Source: Clostridiales bacterium (GTDB lineage Bacteria > Bacillota > Clostridia > Peptostreptococcales > Anaerovoracaceae). From it: 32,209 nt of DNA. The stretch is taken from contig SVCX01000012.1 of assembly GCA_015058145.1 (NCBI GenBank), positions 1 to 32,209 on the forward strand. Direction: 5' to 3'. The translations under genes were made by a program, and so were the position numbers. This document shows positions 1 to 6,005 of this stretch, piece after piece (the stretch's first letter is position 1; every line of letters begins with the position of its first letter). The notes under the pieces are model-generated. The model searched no databases, was not told the DNA's origin, and was given only the letters and a program-made list of their open reading frames with translations.

Positions 1-297
1 GTTGTACGGCGCACTGTCTTCACTGATCAGCCAGCCGAAAAAAGCTCTGCCATAGCCAGCATCCGGGTACTTCAGTCCCCATTTTTTCATTGAGGCCACC
101 AGCAATTTCTTCACAGCCTCCTCATCGTCCAGCACCTCCCGGCGTTTCGCCTCCATCAATGCCTCTCCCACAGCGATTGTCATAACACTATCATCTGTAA
201 ATCTGCATCTCCGACGGAATAGTTCGAAATCTTTCGTCTTAATGTTGTGCCATTCGTATGGACTTCCGATGATGTCTCCTATGATTGCTCCTAACAT
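1..297 (-). CDS. ADP-ribosylglycohydrolase family protein, 3' part outside the window
   Basis: The first 99 codons are present; the gene runs off the left edge. The product begins MLGAIIGDIIGSPYEW and has the TDDSVMT motif near residue 38, the N-terminal signature of DraG/ARH-type hydrolases. In this family the paired Asp residues bind the metal ions used to remove ADP-ribose from proteins, nucleic acids or small molecules. The start is supported by a GAGGGGGG ribosome binding site about 7 bases upstream. The substrate cannot be told from the fragment. A second, divergent member of the family lies at 6959-7783, so the organism has at least two. The 185 bases between this start and the terminator at 482-507 hold only its leader; I see no convincing promoter there. 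Confidence 0.9.
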   Translation of the reverse strand, partial: MLGAIIGDIIGSPYEWHNIKTKDFELFRRRCRFTDDSVMTIAVGEALMEAKRREVLDDEEAVKKLLVASMKKWGLKYPDAGYGRAFFGWLISEDSAPYN

Positions 298-481
298 AAT
301 ATCCCCCCTCTGCTTACTCTCATTTCATCCCCTCTTGATGATATACTACATGATAAAGTGTCCGTTTTTCTTCCCTCAATCCCAATACCTCTTTTCATTT
401 TTCTCTAATATCCCTCCTTCTAATATCATTATGCCATATCGTTGTACGCGTGTGGTCGCTTTGCGGGCGACAATTTCACAA

Positions 482-507
482 CAAAACCCCCATCACAGAG
501 ATGGGGG
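482..507 (-). terminator. Rho-independent terminator of the yhbY-to-PNPOx operon
   Basis: Perfect 8-bp stem (487-494 with 500-507, CCCCCATC/GATGGGGG) and a 5-nt loop. Read on the minus strand it is followed by TTTTGTTGT. It lies just downstream of the stop at 526. Confidence 0.85.
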
Positions 508-525
508 CATTTACTGTCCAGCCTC

Positions 526-921
526 TTACAGCAGGTTCTCTCCTTCGCCCATCATAGCGATGTCTACTGCGGTTGCGTCTTCCAGGTGAAATGTCATCAT
601 CTTGTTGCCGGTCTGCTCGTTGTAGATGTTCCGCAGATCAGGGATCATATCCAGAATCGCCTCTGCGTACTTCGGATCCTCTTCGAATACTGCCTTGCCG
701 GTATAACGCATCCAATGACCATCCTGCTTGCAGGCAACGATCTCGACCTTTGGATTTGCCACGAGCTGCTTATACACATCCTTGAAGTCGCCTACGCCGA
801 AGAGGACCTTGTCATCCATCTCAAGATGTGCGCCCAGCGGTCTTACCTTCGGCTGGTCGCCGTCAACGGTTGCCAGGAAAAATACGCCAGCTTCTGTTAA
901 GAAATCATTTACCTTACTCAT
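526..921 (-). CDS. Pyridoxamine 5'-phosphate oxidase-like flavin-binding protein
   Basis: A 131-residue protein starting MSKVNDFLTEAG. The core FFLATVDGDQPKVRPLGA is the usual opening of the PNPOx-like split-barrel family, whose members bind FMN or F420, followed by VEIVACKQDGHWMRYTGKA. It is a single short domain, so it is more likely a small flavin-dependent reductase or FMN-binding protein than the true PdxH enzyme. A longer in-frame start at 957 exists, but the ATG at 921 has a GAGAGG site and overlaps the Nudix stop as ATGA, implying translational coupling. It is the last gene of a five-gene operon. Substrate unknown. Confidence 0.87.
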   Translation of the reverse strand: MSKVNDFLTEAGVFFLATVDGDQPKVRPLGAHLEMDDKVLFGVGDFKDVYKQLVANPKVEIVACKQDGHWMRYTGKAVFEEDPKYAEAILDMIPDLRNIYNEQTGNKMMTFHLEDATAVDIAMMGEGENLL

Positions 922-1616
922 TTTGTATTCCTCTCTTTCTCTTTTGCCAGCAGCCATGCCATGACGTGCACAGACTGCTGAAACTGTCCGTTATAAATCA
1001 TGTTCTCTATTTCATCCGCAGAGTACTTTTGAATATTCAGTACCTCGGTCTCGTCCAGATCCTGTCCCGCCACCAGGCGGCAGTTCTTTGCGCGGAACAC
1101 CGTCGCGTAGTTGTCCGCAATGGTCGCATTGGACGGCACGGTCAGCAGGTGTTCCCATTCATCGGATTCGTAACCCGTTTCTTCCATGAGCTCCCGCTTG
1201 GCTGTCTCCAGCAGCTCTTCCGCTGCCGAGGCCTCTGCGCCAGCCGAAGTCTCCTCTCCAACCGAGCCCGCAACGCCGGTAGCGCCCGCGCCCACAGCGC
1301 CTGCACCCCTGTACTCCTTCCCGTCAGTACGTTCCACGCCGCCTGCTGGAAACTCCGTGGTCACTTCCTTGATGCCCTGCCGAAACTGGCGCACGCAAAG
1401 ATACTGCCCATCCACATCCGACGCCACAATGACAACGTAGTCTTTGCGGCTGTAGCTGTAGAATGGCTCAAATACACGCCCATCCGGGTAGCGAAAAGCC
1501 GATTTCCGGAAGTCGATCCAATGGTCCTGCACAATGTGCTCCACGCTGATCTCCTCCCACGCCAGGTCTTTGTCTTTCGCCGGGACTTTCTCCAATTCTT
1601 TCATCGAATCCGTCAT
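918..1616 (-). CDS. Nudix hydrolase with a low-complexity insertion
   Basis: A 232-residue Nudix protein that probably hydrolyses ADP-ribose or another nucleoside diphosphate derivative. EFPAGGVE (near residue 90) and RELMEETGY of the Nudix box are present, so the metal-binding glutamates are kept. In typical members the GG..E segment and the box are about ten residues apart. Here a string of Gly, Ala, Val, Thr and Glu (about 29 residues, bases 1222-1310) is inserted, and the first Gly of the canonical box is not at its usual spacing. The ATG at 1616 is preferred over the GTG at 1619 because GAGG lies 7 bases upstream. It overlaps the next gene by 4 bases. Pairing with a flavin protein suggests redox or nucleotide housekeeping, which is inference. 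Confidence 0.88.
   Translation of the reverse strand: MTDSMKELEKVPAKDKDLAWEEISVEHIVQDHWIDFRKSAFRYPDGRVFEPFYSYSRKDYVVIVASDVDGQYLCVRQFRQGIKEVTTEFPAGGVERTDGKEYRGAGAVGAGATGVAGSVGEETSAGAEASAAEELLETAKRELMEETGYESDEWEHLLTVPSNATIADNYATVFRAKNCRLVAGQDLDETEVLNIQKYSADEIENMIYNGQFQQSVHVMAWLLAKEKERNTK
1222..1310 (-). repeat. GC-rich low-complexity repeat inside the Nudix gene
   Basis: On the minus strand the segment is built of degenerate GGC-GCT-type triplets and nonamers coding for Gly-Ala-Gly-Ala-Val and similar runs. It sits between two conserved Nudix segments and looks like an in-frame expansion. Similar composition is seen at 24628-24670 and 31722-31775. Confidence 0.6.
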
Positions 1617-1631
1617 CACTCTACCTCAAAC

Positions 1632-1814
1632 CTACTTCACTTCATACTTCCGCAGGTCAATGCCCTGCCGCTGCGCCATCTCCACCAGCTCCTCATCCGA
1701 GGCTCTTTCGATTTCGACGCTTTCTGCCAACGCACCGCCGAAACCGCCCACGAAAAAGGCGCCGTAATCCTCATTCAGCATATCTTCACGCAGTTTATCT
1801 ACATCAATGATCAT
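1632..1814 (-). CDS. Small acidic protein of unknown function
   Basis: A 60-residue protein starting MIIDVDKLREDML. It contains the Gly-rich stretch GAFFVGGFGGALAES and an acidic C-terminal half with ASDEELVEMAQRQG. I do not recognise a named family. The ATG at 1814 is 6 bases after GGAGG; the in-frame ATG at 1820 touches that site and is too close. It overlaps the end of the EamA permease gene by 11 bases in another frame and precedes the Nudix gene by 15 bases, so it is co-translated within the operon. The overlap and strong ribosome binding site argue that it is real. Confidence 0.75.
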   Translation of the reverse strand: MIIDVDKLREDMLNEDYGAFFVGGFGGALAESVEIERASDEELVEMAQRQGIDLRKYEVK

Positions 1815-2745
1815 AAACATCCTCCTTCACCGCCGCATCCGGCTCCGCTACCTCCGTCTTCACATCCGACCGGCTCAGCACAATCATCGCAACGACGACG
1901 ATTGCCATGCCGATAACGCCCAGCACAGTCGGCACTTCCCGGTACACGAGCAGCCCCAGAATCAAAGCCGCCGTTGGTTCGGCTCCGGACGCCAAGATTG
2001 ACGCCACGCCGGAATCCACAAATACAAAAGCAATCGTAAACAGCAGGTTCGGCATCAGTGAAACCACCACCGCATGGGCAAGCAAAAACAACGAACTCCA
2101 CAATGGCCGCTCCGCCACAAAGTCCACCATCACTCCATAGTCTGTAAACGGCGCCATGACAATCAATCCGATTAATGCCGTGTATACCTGTATGGTCAGC
2201 GGATGGACCTTCCGCACATCTGTTACTTCTTTCAGCACGATGGCAAAGAGCGCATTGGTCATGGATGACGCAACGCCCATGGCCAAACCGAGTATGCTCC
2301 ACTTCAGGGCGCCTGATTCCACAACGCCACTGAGCAGCACGCATCCCATCAGTGCACCAACCATGCACGCAAGCCGCACTACCGTGATCTTCTCTCCATA
2401 CAGAATCCTGCCGAAGATGATGACGAACACCGGTGCTGTGCACAGCAAAATCGACGCTAACGACATGCTCAATGTGGTGATCGAGATGTTATAGCAGATG
2501 TTCATCAGCACATAGCCGTCGATCCCGATGACTGCAAGCAGCCCCAGATCGCGCTTATTCACGCGGAAGAGGCTCTTATCATATACCAAGGTGGCAATCA
2601 CCAAAATCAGTGCCATCACCACCACCCTTGAAAAGGTAATCGTAATATTGTCAAATCCCGCTTCGTCGAGGGTGCGGACAAACACACCCGCGCTGCCCCA
2701 GCAAGCCCCGGCGATGAGCGGCAGCAGATAAGCAAATCGATTCAT
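1804..2745 (-). CDS. EamA/DMT superfamily permease
   Basis: A 313-residue inner-membrane protein with about ten hydrophobic segments in two EamA repeats. The N-terminal PLIAGACWGSAGVFVR and the mid-protein LSMSLASILLCTAPVFV are typical of the drug/metabolite transporter superfamily, as is ASGAEPTAALILGLLVYRE in the second half. Members export or import amino acids, nucleobases or other small metabolites; the substrate cannot be predicted here. It follows yhbY by 5 bases, with an AAGGAAG site overlapping the yhbY stop, and overlaps the small gene downstream. Length is normal for the family. Confidence 0.93.
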   Translation of the reverse strand: MNRFAYLLPLIAGACWGSAGVFVRTLDEAGFDNITITFSRVVVMALILVIATLVYDKSLFRVNKRDLGLLAVIGIDGYVLMNICYNISITTLSMSLASILLCTAPVFVIIFGRILYGEKITVVRLACMVGALMGCVLLSGVVESGALKWSILGLAMGVASSMTNALFAIVLKEVTDVRKVHPLTIQVYTALIGLIVMAPFTDYGVMVDFVAERPLWSSLFLLAHAVVVSLMPNLLFTIAFVFVDSGVASILASGAEPTAALILGLLVYREVPTVLGVIGMAIVVVAMIVLSRSDVKTEVAEPDAAVKEDVYDH

Positions 2746-2750
2746 CTTCC

Positions 2751-3050
2751 TTATCTCGGCAGTACGATCTTCCTGTCTTCCTTTTCCGGCGCCTGTCTGT
2801 ACAGCACGAACTTCCGGCCGATAGCCTGTACAAACTCCGCGTCGAGCATCTCCGCCAGTTCATTGGCAACCGGTTTGGCGTCCAGAATGCTTCCTTCCTG
2901 GATCTTGACTTTGACCAGCTCATGCGCCGTCAAATTCTTATCCAACTCCTTAATAACGGTTTCTGTCACGTCGTTCTTGCCTATGAATACGACCGGGTCC
3001 AGCTCCTGGCCCAGTTTTCTCAAATAACTTCTCTGTTTGCCTGTAATCAT
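2751..3050 (-). CDS. yhbY: YhbY/CRM-domain RNA-binding protein
   Basis: A 99-residue single CRM domain (MITGKQRSYLRKLG, then VVFIGKNDVTETVIKELDKNL). YhbY binds pre-50S ribosomal particles and helps assembly. The canonical GxxG loop reads GKND, so the second Gly is replaced. It is the first gene of the operon running to 526. The start has GGAG 8 bases upstream, and a TATAAT (minus strand, 3086-3091) lies at promoter distance without a clear -35. The antitoxin-like RNA at 3098-3168 is encoded just upstream on the same strand, so read-through from its promoter could reach yhbY. Confidence 0.93.
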   Translation of the reverse strand: MITGKQRSYLRKLGQELDPVVFIGKNDVTETVIKELDKNLTAHELVKVKIQEGSILDAKPVANELAEMLDAEFVQAIGRKFVLYRQAPEKEDRKIVLPR

Positions 3051-3097
3051 TTAAGTATCTCCAATTCTGTAATAACGGGTTTCTAATTATAGCTCAT

Positions 3098-3168
3098 AAA
3101 AGAAAAGCCCTGGAGTCGCACCTCCAGGAACAATTCTGTGCATAAATGTCTCATCACGACTTTTGCCT
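3098..3168 (-). ncRNA. Predicted antisense RNA of small-peptide locus 1
   Basis: Inferred transcript of about 70 nt. It would start about 7 bases after the -10 at 3175-3180 and end at a hairpin with a 7-bp stem (3109-3115 with 3122-3128) followed by a T-rich tract on the minus strand. Its 5' half is complementary to the peptide mRNA start region. Forward-strand matches are GTGCA (3138-3142 and 3283-3287), AAATG (3144-3148 and 3288-3292), CATCA (3152-3156 and 3298-3302) and GACTTTT (3158-3164 and 3304-3310). Promoter, terminator and targeted complementarity together indicate an antitoxin-type RNA. Ends are approximate. Confidence 0.75.
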
Positions 3169-3174
3169 AAATGA

Positions 3175-3204
3175 ATTATAGCAAATTGGAAAATAGTATG
3201 TCAA
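3175..3204 (-). promoter_or_regulatory. Promoter of antisense RNA 1
   Basis: Read on the minus strand: TTGACA (3199-3204), an 18-bp spacer, then TATAAT (3175-3180). Both hexamers match the sigma-70/A consensus exactly. Confidence 0.88.
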
Positions 3205-3211
3205 TAGCATA

Positions 3212-3240
3212 TTTACATTAATTTCCACTTATGGTATAGT
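3212..3240 (+). promoter_or_regulatory. Promoter of small peptide 1
   Basis: TTTACA (3212-3217), a 17-bp spacer, then TATAGT (3235-3240). The predicted start leaves a leader of about 43 nt before the ATG. It is divergent from the antisense promoter, with the two -35 boxes 7 bp apart. Confidence 0.85.
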
Positions 3241-3289
3241 CTTCTTGTTGCTATTCTCCTATACTGTAGCGGCAGAAAGGAGGTGCAAA

Positions 3290-3379
3290 ATGAATATCAT
3301 CATGACTTTTATTGTGTCTACTATAGCAAGTATAATAGCCTATTATATTTGCAAATGGCTGAGTAGATATCTCAAATAG
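3290..3379 (+). CDS. Small hydrophobic peptide, predicted type I toxin (locus 1)
   Basis: A 29-residue peptide: one membrane segment (MNIIMTFIVSTIASIIAYY) followed by a Cys and a basic tail, CKWLSRYLK. AAAGGAGG lies 6-7 bases before the ATG. The tail matches that of the peptide at 26215-26304 (CKWLERFLK), and both genes have a divergent antisense RNA. Short single-span peptides with a charged tail are typical of type I toxins such as TisB, ZorO, ShoB and Fst, which depolarise membranes when over-made. Toxicity is inferred, not seen. Bases 3375-3383, spanning the stop codon, can pair with 3247-3255 in the leader. Translation is probably repressed by the antisense RNA. Confidence 0.82.
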   Translation: MNIIMTFIVSTIASIIAYYICKWLSRYLK

Positions 3380-3392
3380 CAACCAGTCTTAT

Positions 3393-3418
3393 ATCTCCGA
3401 GATCGCACGCTCGGAGAT
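3393..3418 (+). terminator. Terminator hairpin of small peptide 1
   Basis: Perfect 9-bp stem (3393-3401 with 3410-3418, ATCTCCGAG/CTCGGAGAT) and an 8-nt loop, followed by a weak T-rich stretch. It lies between the peptide and the convergent gene ending at 3425 and may also close that gene. Confidence 0.7.
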
Positions 3419-3424
3419 GTAGTA

Positions 3425-3772
3425 TCATTTTAGCGTCTCCCATTCTCCCTGCTTAAAGCCGACCAGTACTGCATCGTCTTTGATCAGCAGTGGCCGCTTC
3501 ACCAGCATGCCGTCGCTGGCCAGCAGGTCATACATCTCATCTTCTGTCATATTCGGCAGCTTATCCTTCAGCTGCAGCTCGCGGTACAGCATACCGCTCG
3601 TATTGAAGAACCTGCGCAAAGGCAACCCGCTCTCCTTGTGCCACTTCACGAGTTCCTTCCTCGTCGGGTTCTCCTCTTTGATATCTCTTTCGTCAAAAGC
3701 AATCCCATTCTCCTCCAGCCACTTGCGTGCCTTCTTGCATGTGGAGCACTTCGGGTAACATACAAATAACAT
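3425..3772 (-). CDS. ArsC/Spx family thioredoxin-fold protein
   Basis: A 115-residue protein beginning MLFVCYPKCSTCKKARKWLE, which gives the CxxC redox pair of the Spx/MgsR/YffB branch. DERDIKEENPTRKEL and VLVGFKQGEW near the end are typical of the family. The RPLL motif (VKRPLLIKDD) is also present. Branch members are either small reductases or Spx-type regulators that bind RNA polymerase alpha; residues alone do not decide, though the length fits both. AGGAGG precedes the ATG by 7 bases. It is the last of four co-directional genes starting at 5850. Confidence 0.88.
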   Translation of the reverse strand: MLFVCYPKCSTCKKARKWLEENGIAFDERDIKEENPTRKELVKWHKESGLPLRRFFNTSGMLYRELQLKDKLPNMTEDEMYDLLASDGMLVKRPLLIKDDAVLVGFKQGEWETLK

Positions 3773-3784
3773 ATCACAACCTCC

Positions 3785-4480
3785 TTACTGGCAAAGCGAA
3801 TTCATATAATGATACGCCGTTTCTTCATAGATTTCACCCATATAGCTATGCGCGACCGCTCCAGGAACACTGTAGTTGATGTAGTGAATATGCACGACTT
3901 CCTTGTTTACCGCGTCAATCACGAATACATAGGTCACAATATCCAGTCTGTCAAGCGGCCCCATATAATAATCATGAGCCACATTGAAGCAAAGGGCCGT
4001 CATCAGAATCAAGTATTTGCACTGCCCTCTTGTATCTGCAAAAACTTCCGGCTTCGTCGGTGTGACTGCATTTTCTGAAACATAATGCGGAAGCTCCTCT
4101 TCCTGCCCTTCCTTCGGTCTGACGCATGGATCAACGCGCGGTGCTTCAGTCTCCGACTGAGTCGCGTACTCAGAACCCCAGATCACCTTACCTTCTTCCA
4201 GCCGGAAGTCATCTGCCGTCAGTGCAGCTTTCCCTTCTTCCGAAAGGAAGAGCTCCCCGTTCGCCTGGCATTTGAAAATCACACCCTCGTCCGGATCTTT
4301 CTCTGCATAGCCTTTGTCAAACATGTCCTGAACAGCACTGTCCCAGACATCCTTTGACCAGCTGTCATCCGTTACCCCCTCTTTATCCGCGTCTGGATTG
4401 AGCACAGCCGCATCTCCTCCGCATCCTGCAAAGGCAACGCATACCACAACCATCAGCGTCACAATCAACAGCTTTCTCAT
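3785..4480 (-). CDS. Lipoprotein of unknown function
   Basis: A 231-residue protein with a lipoprotein signal peptide (MRKLLIVTLMVVVCVAFAGC; lipobox AFAGC, lipidated Cys 20), so it is tethered outside the membrane. The mature part is acidic and unfamiliar. It contains CKYLILMTALCFNVAHDYYMGP and ends with several Tyr and His residues. AGGAGG lies 5 bases before the ATG. It sits 9 bases after the lipoprotein gene upstream. About 23 bases of the signal-peptide DNA are shared with that neighbour although the mature proteins are unrelated. Confidence 0.75.
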   Translation of the reverse strand: MRKLLIVTLMVVVCVAFAGCGGDAAVLNPDADKEGVTDDSWSKDVWDSAVQDMFDKGYAEKDPDEGVIFKCQANGELFLSEEGKAALTADDFRLEEGKVIWGSEYATQSETEAPRVDPCVRPKEGQEEELPHYVSENAVTPTKPEVFADTRGQCKYLILMTALCFNVAHDYYMGPLDRLDIVTYVFVIDAVNKEVVHIHYINYSVPGAVAHSYMGEIYEETAYHYMNSLCQ

Positions 4481-4489
4481 ATCTGCCTC

Positions 4490-5152
4490 CTAGAATCCCG
4501 GCTGCACGATATCGTCCTGTATCGTGTCATCCGCATTGAAGATATCTGTATCTCCGATTCCTTCATACACATCTGTGTTGCCGATACCATCGTAGTTTTC
4601 GTTGCCTGCATCAGGCGCAATCGGAACACCCTCTGGTAATCCTGATGATGTTGTTGTCGTGGTCGTTGTCTCTGTCTCCGGTGTCATGCCGGACAGATCC
4701 AGTTCCACTACATCTTCGTCGCTGGTGCCTTTGAGCGTTCCGCTCGTCGGAAGCGCTGTTCCTGCAGGGATGTCGAAATAGAACACCACTCTGCTTCCAT
4801 AGCCTTCCACCTCATCGGTAGCCGCAAAAGATATGGATTTCGGTGAATAGGTCGTATCTCCATCCGTCAGTGTCAGTTCGATGGCACTCTGCGAGTTCAA
4901 TGCGCCGCTGGTTCCCAAACCGCTGATAATAATCGGTGCCGAATTACCGACATGCAGCAGGCTTACTCCGTAGCATTCTGTTGAACTAGTATCCTCATCG
5001 ATCGCCCTTACTACTTTTTCGAGAGCATATGTGTCTTCTCCAAGCTGGAACTGCTCTCCCTCGGAATAGCCTGAACCTCCGCCGCATCCTGCAAAGGCAA
5101 CGCACATGATCATGACTGCCATTGCTGCGATAATCTTGTTCAAACTCTTCAT
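4490..5152 (-). CDS. Lipoprotein with C-terminal nonapeptide repeats
   Basis: A 220-residue lipoprotein (lipobox AFAGC, Cys 23). The mature part begins with a Gly/Ser linker and has a beta-rich central region resembling telokin-like lipoprotein domains (YGVSLLHVGNSAPIIISG), which is only a weak resemblance. A Thr-rich linker (about eleven Thr or Glu) and a tail with the repeat Y-D/E-GIG-N/D-TD follow. The ATG at 5152 has GGAGG 6 bases upstream; the ORF extends to a TTG at 5167. It belongs to the operon starting at 5850. Confidence 0.75.
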   Translation of the reverse strand: MKSLNKIIAAMAVMIMCVAFAGCGGGSGYSEGEQFQLGEDTYALEKVVRAIDEDTSSTECYGVSLLHVGNSAPIIISGLGTSGALNSQSAIELTLTDGDTTYSPKSISFAATDEVEGYGSRVVFYFDIPAGTALPTSGTLKGTSDEDVVELDLSGMTPETETTTTTTTSSGLPEGVPIAPDAGNENYDGIGNTDVYEGIGDTDIFNADDTIQDDIVQPGF

Positions 5153-5163
5153 TTCCTTCCTCC

Positions 5164-5850
5164 TCAACGTTTCAATAACTTCCTGATATCCTTTTCATCC
5201 GCATACGGCAGAATCTTCCTCATGTGGTCAAGCAACCGCTCATAAGAGTCTTCCGGTGTCCGCGCATAGACTTCTTCTGTAAAGGACTCTCCTAGAAACT
5301 GCTCCGGTGTTGCGTATTCCGCCACGCCCCAGCCGTACTCATTGCCGTTTTTGTCGATCATATAGGCAAAGTCGCTGATGATCACATATCCCTGTGCCTG
5401 CAAGCGGGTGATACTCGTATCAAAGCCCTTGTTTCCGCCTTTCCTGTAGTTGCCGAGGGCTTTCAGCCCCTTTGAGAGAATCGGTCCGTGGGTGTCGACC
5501 AACTCATATAACGCTTTGTCACGGAAGCTGGCCAGGCCGTCTTCATACCGCGCGTCGAAGTCGTATCCGTCCCGCCGGTAGTTCGCGAAGTCCGGAAACC
5601 ACTCTTTGCTGATATACACGGCCTTCTTTCCAAAAAACTTCCCGTAGGCGCACTGCAGGTCGTTTATCAGCGGTCCTTTCCAGTCCCAGATCTTCCAGTC
5701 TCCGTCCGACGAATACCATAGCATGGGATCCACGTGTTCCTCAATGGAAAACCCCGGCACACTGCACGGAAAGAGCGGCAGAAACCCTAATTCCTGCACC
5801 GCCTCTTTCAACTCGTCATATGAAGTGATGTAGATATCATCGATGGTCAT
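5164..5850 (-). CDS. AlkZ-related protein
   Basis: A 228-residue soluble protein starting MTIDDIYITSYDEL. Its core has WDWKGPL, CAYGKFFGKKAVYISKEW, NYRRDGYDFDARYEDGL, KGGNKGFDT and YGWGVAEYATPE. I recognise this set from proteins annotated as AlkZ-related, distantly linked to the YcaQ/AlkZ DNA glycosylases that open interstrand crosslinks. I cannot see a proven catalytic residue, so enzymatic activity is uncertain. The start at 5850 has AAGGG 6 bases upstream and is better than the longer start at 5877. It is the first gene of the run down to 3425. Confidence 0.75.
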   Translation of the reverse strand: MTIDDIYITSYDELKEAVQELGFLPLFPCSVPGFSIEEHVDPMLWYSSDGDWKIWDWKGPLINDLQCAYGKFFGKKAVYISKEWFPDFANYRRDGYDFDARYEDGLASFRDKALYELVDTHGPILSKGLKALGNYRKGGNKGFDTSITRLQAQGYVIISDFAYMIDKNGNEYGWGVAEYATPEQFLGESFTEEVYARTPEDSYERLLDHMRKILPYADEKDIRKLLKR

Positions 5851-5937
5851 AACAGCCCTTCTTTCCTCTGCCTGCATTATATCACAACTCTAGCGAGCAA
5901 AAGTAAATCCTGACAAAGTAAAACCAGTCAGAGTTTG

Positions 5938-5966
5938 TTTATTCCTTCCTCTTTTTGGTGTATGAT
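5938..5966 (+). promoter_or_regulatory. Probable promoter of the NYN-like gene
   Basis: TTTATT (5938-5943), a 17-bp spacer, then TATGAT (5961-5966). The transcript would start near 5973, downstream of the ATG at 5955, which supports translation from 6006. Confidence 0.6.
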
Positions 5967-6005
5967 GGTATGGAAAGTAATATTTTAGAAAAAGCAGGTA
6001 AATAT

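Noticed and set aside
300-400. Possible 35-codon leader ORF before the first ADP-ribosylglycohydrolase
   Set aside because: Its ribosome site is about 14 bases from the ATG and the peptide has no distinctive features.
828-1916. Long plus-strand ORF opposite the Nudix and EamA genes
   Set aside because: It is a shadow of well-supported minus-strand genes and its translation has no recognisable family.
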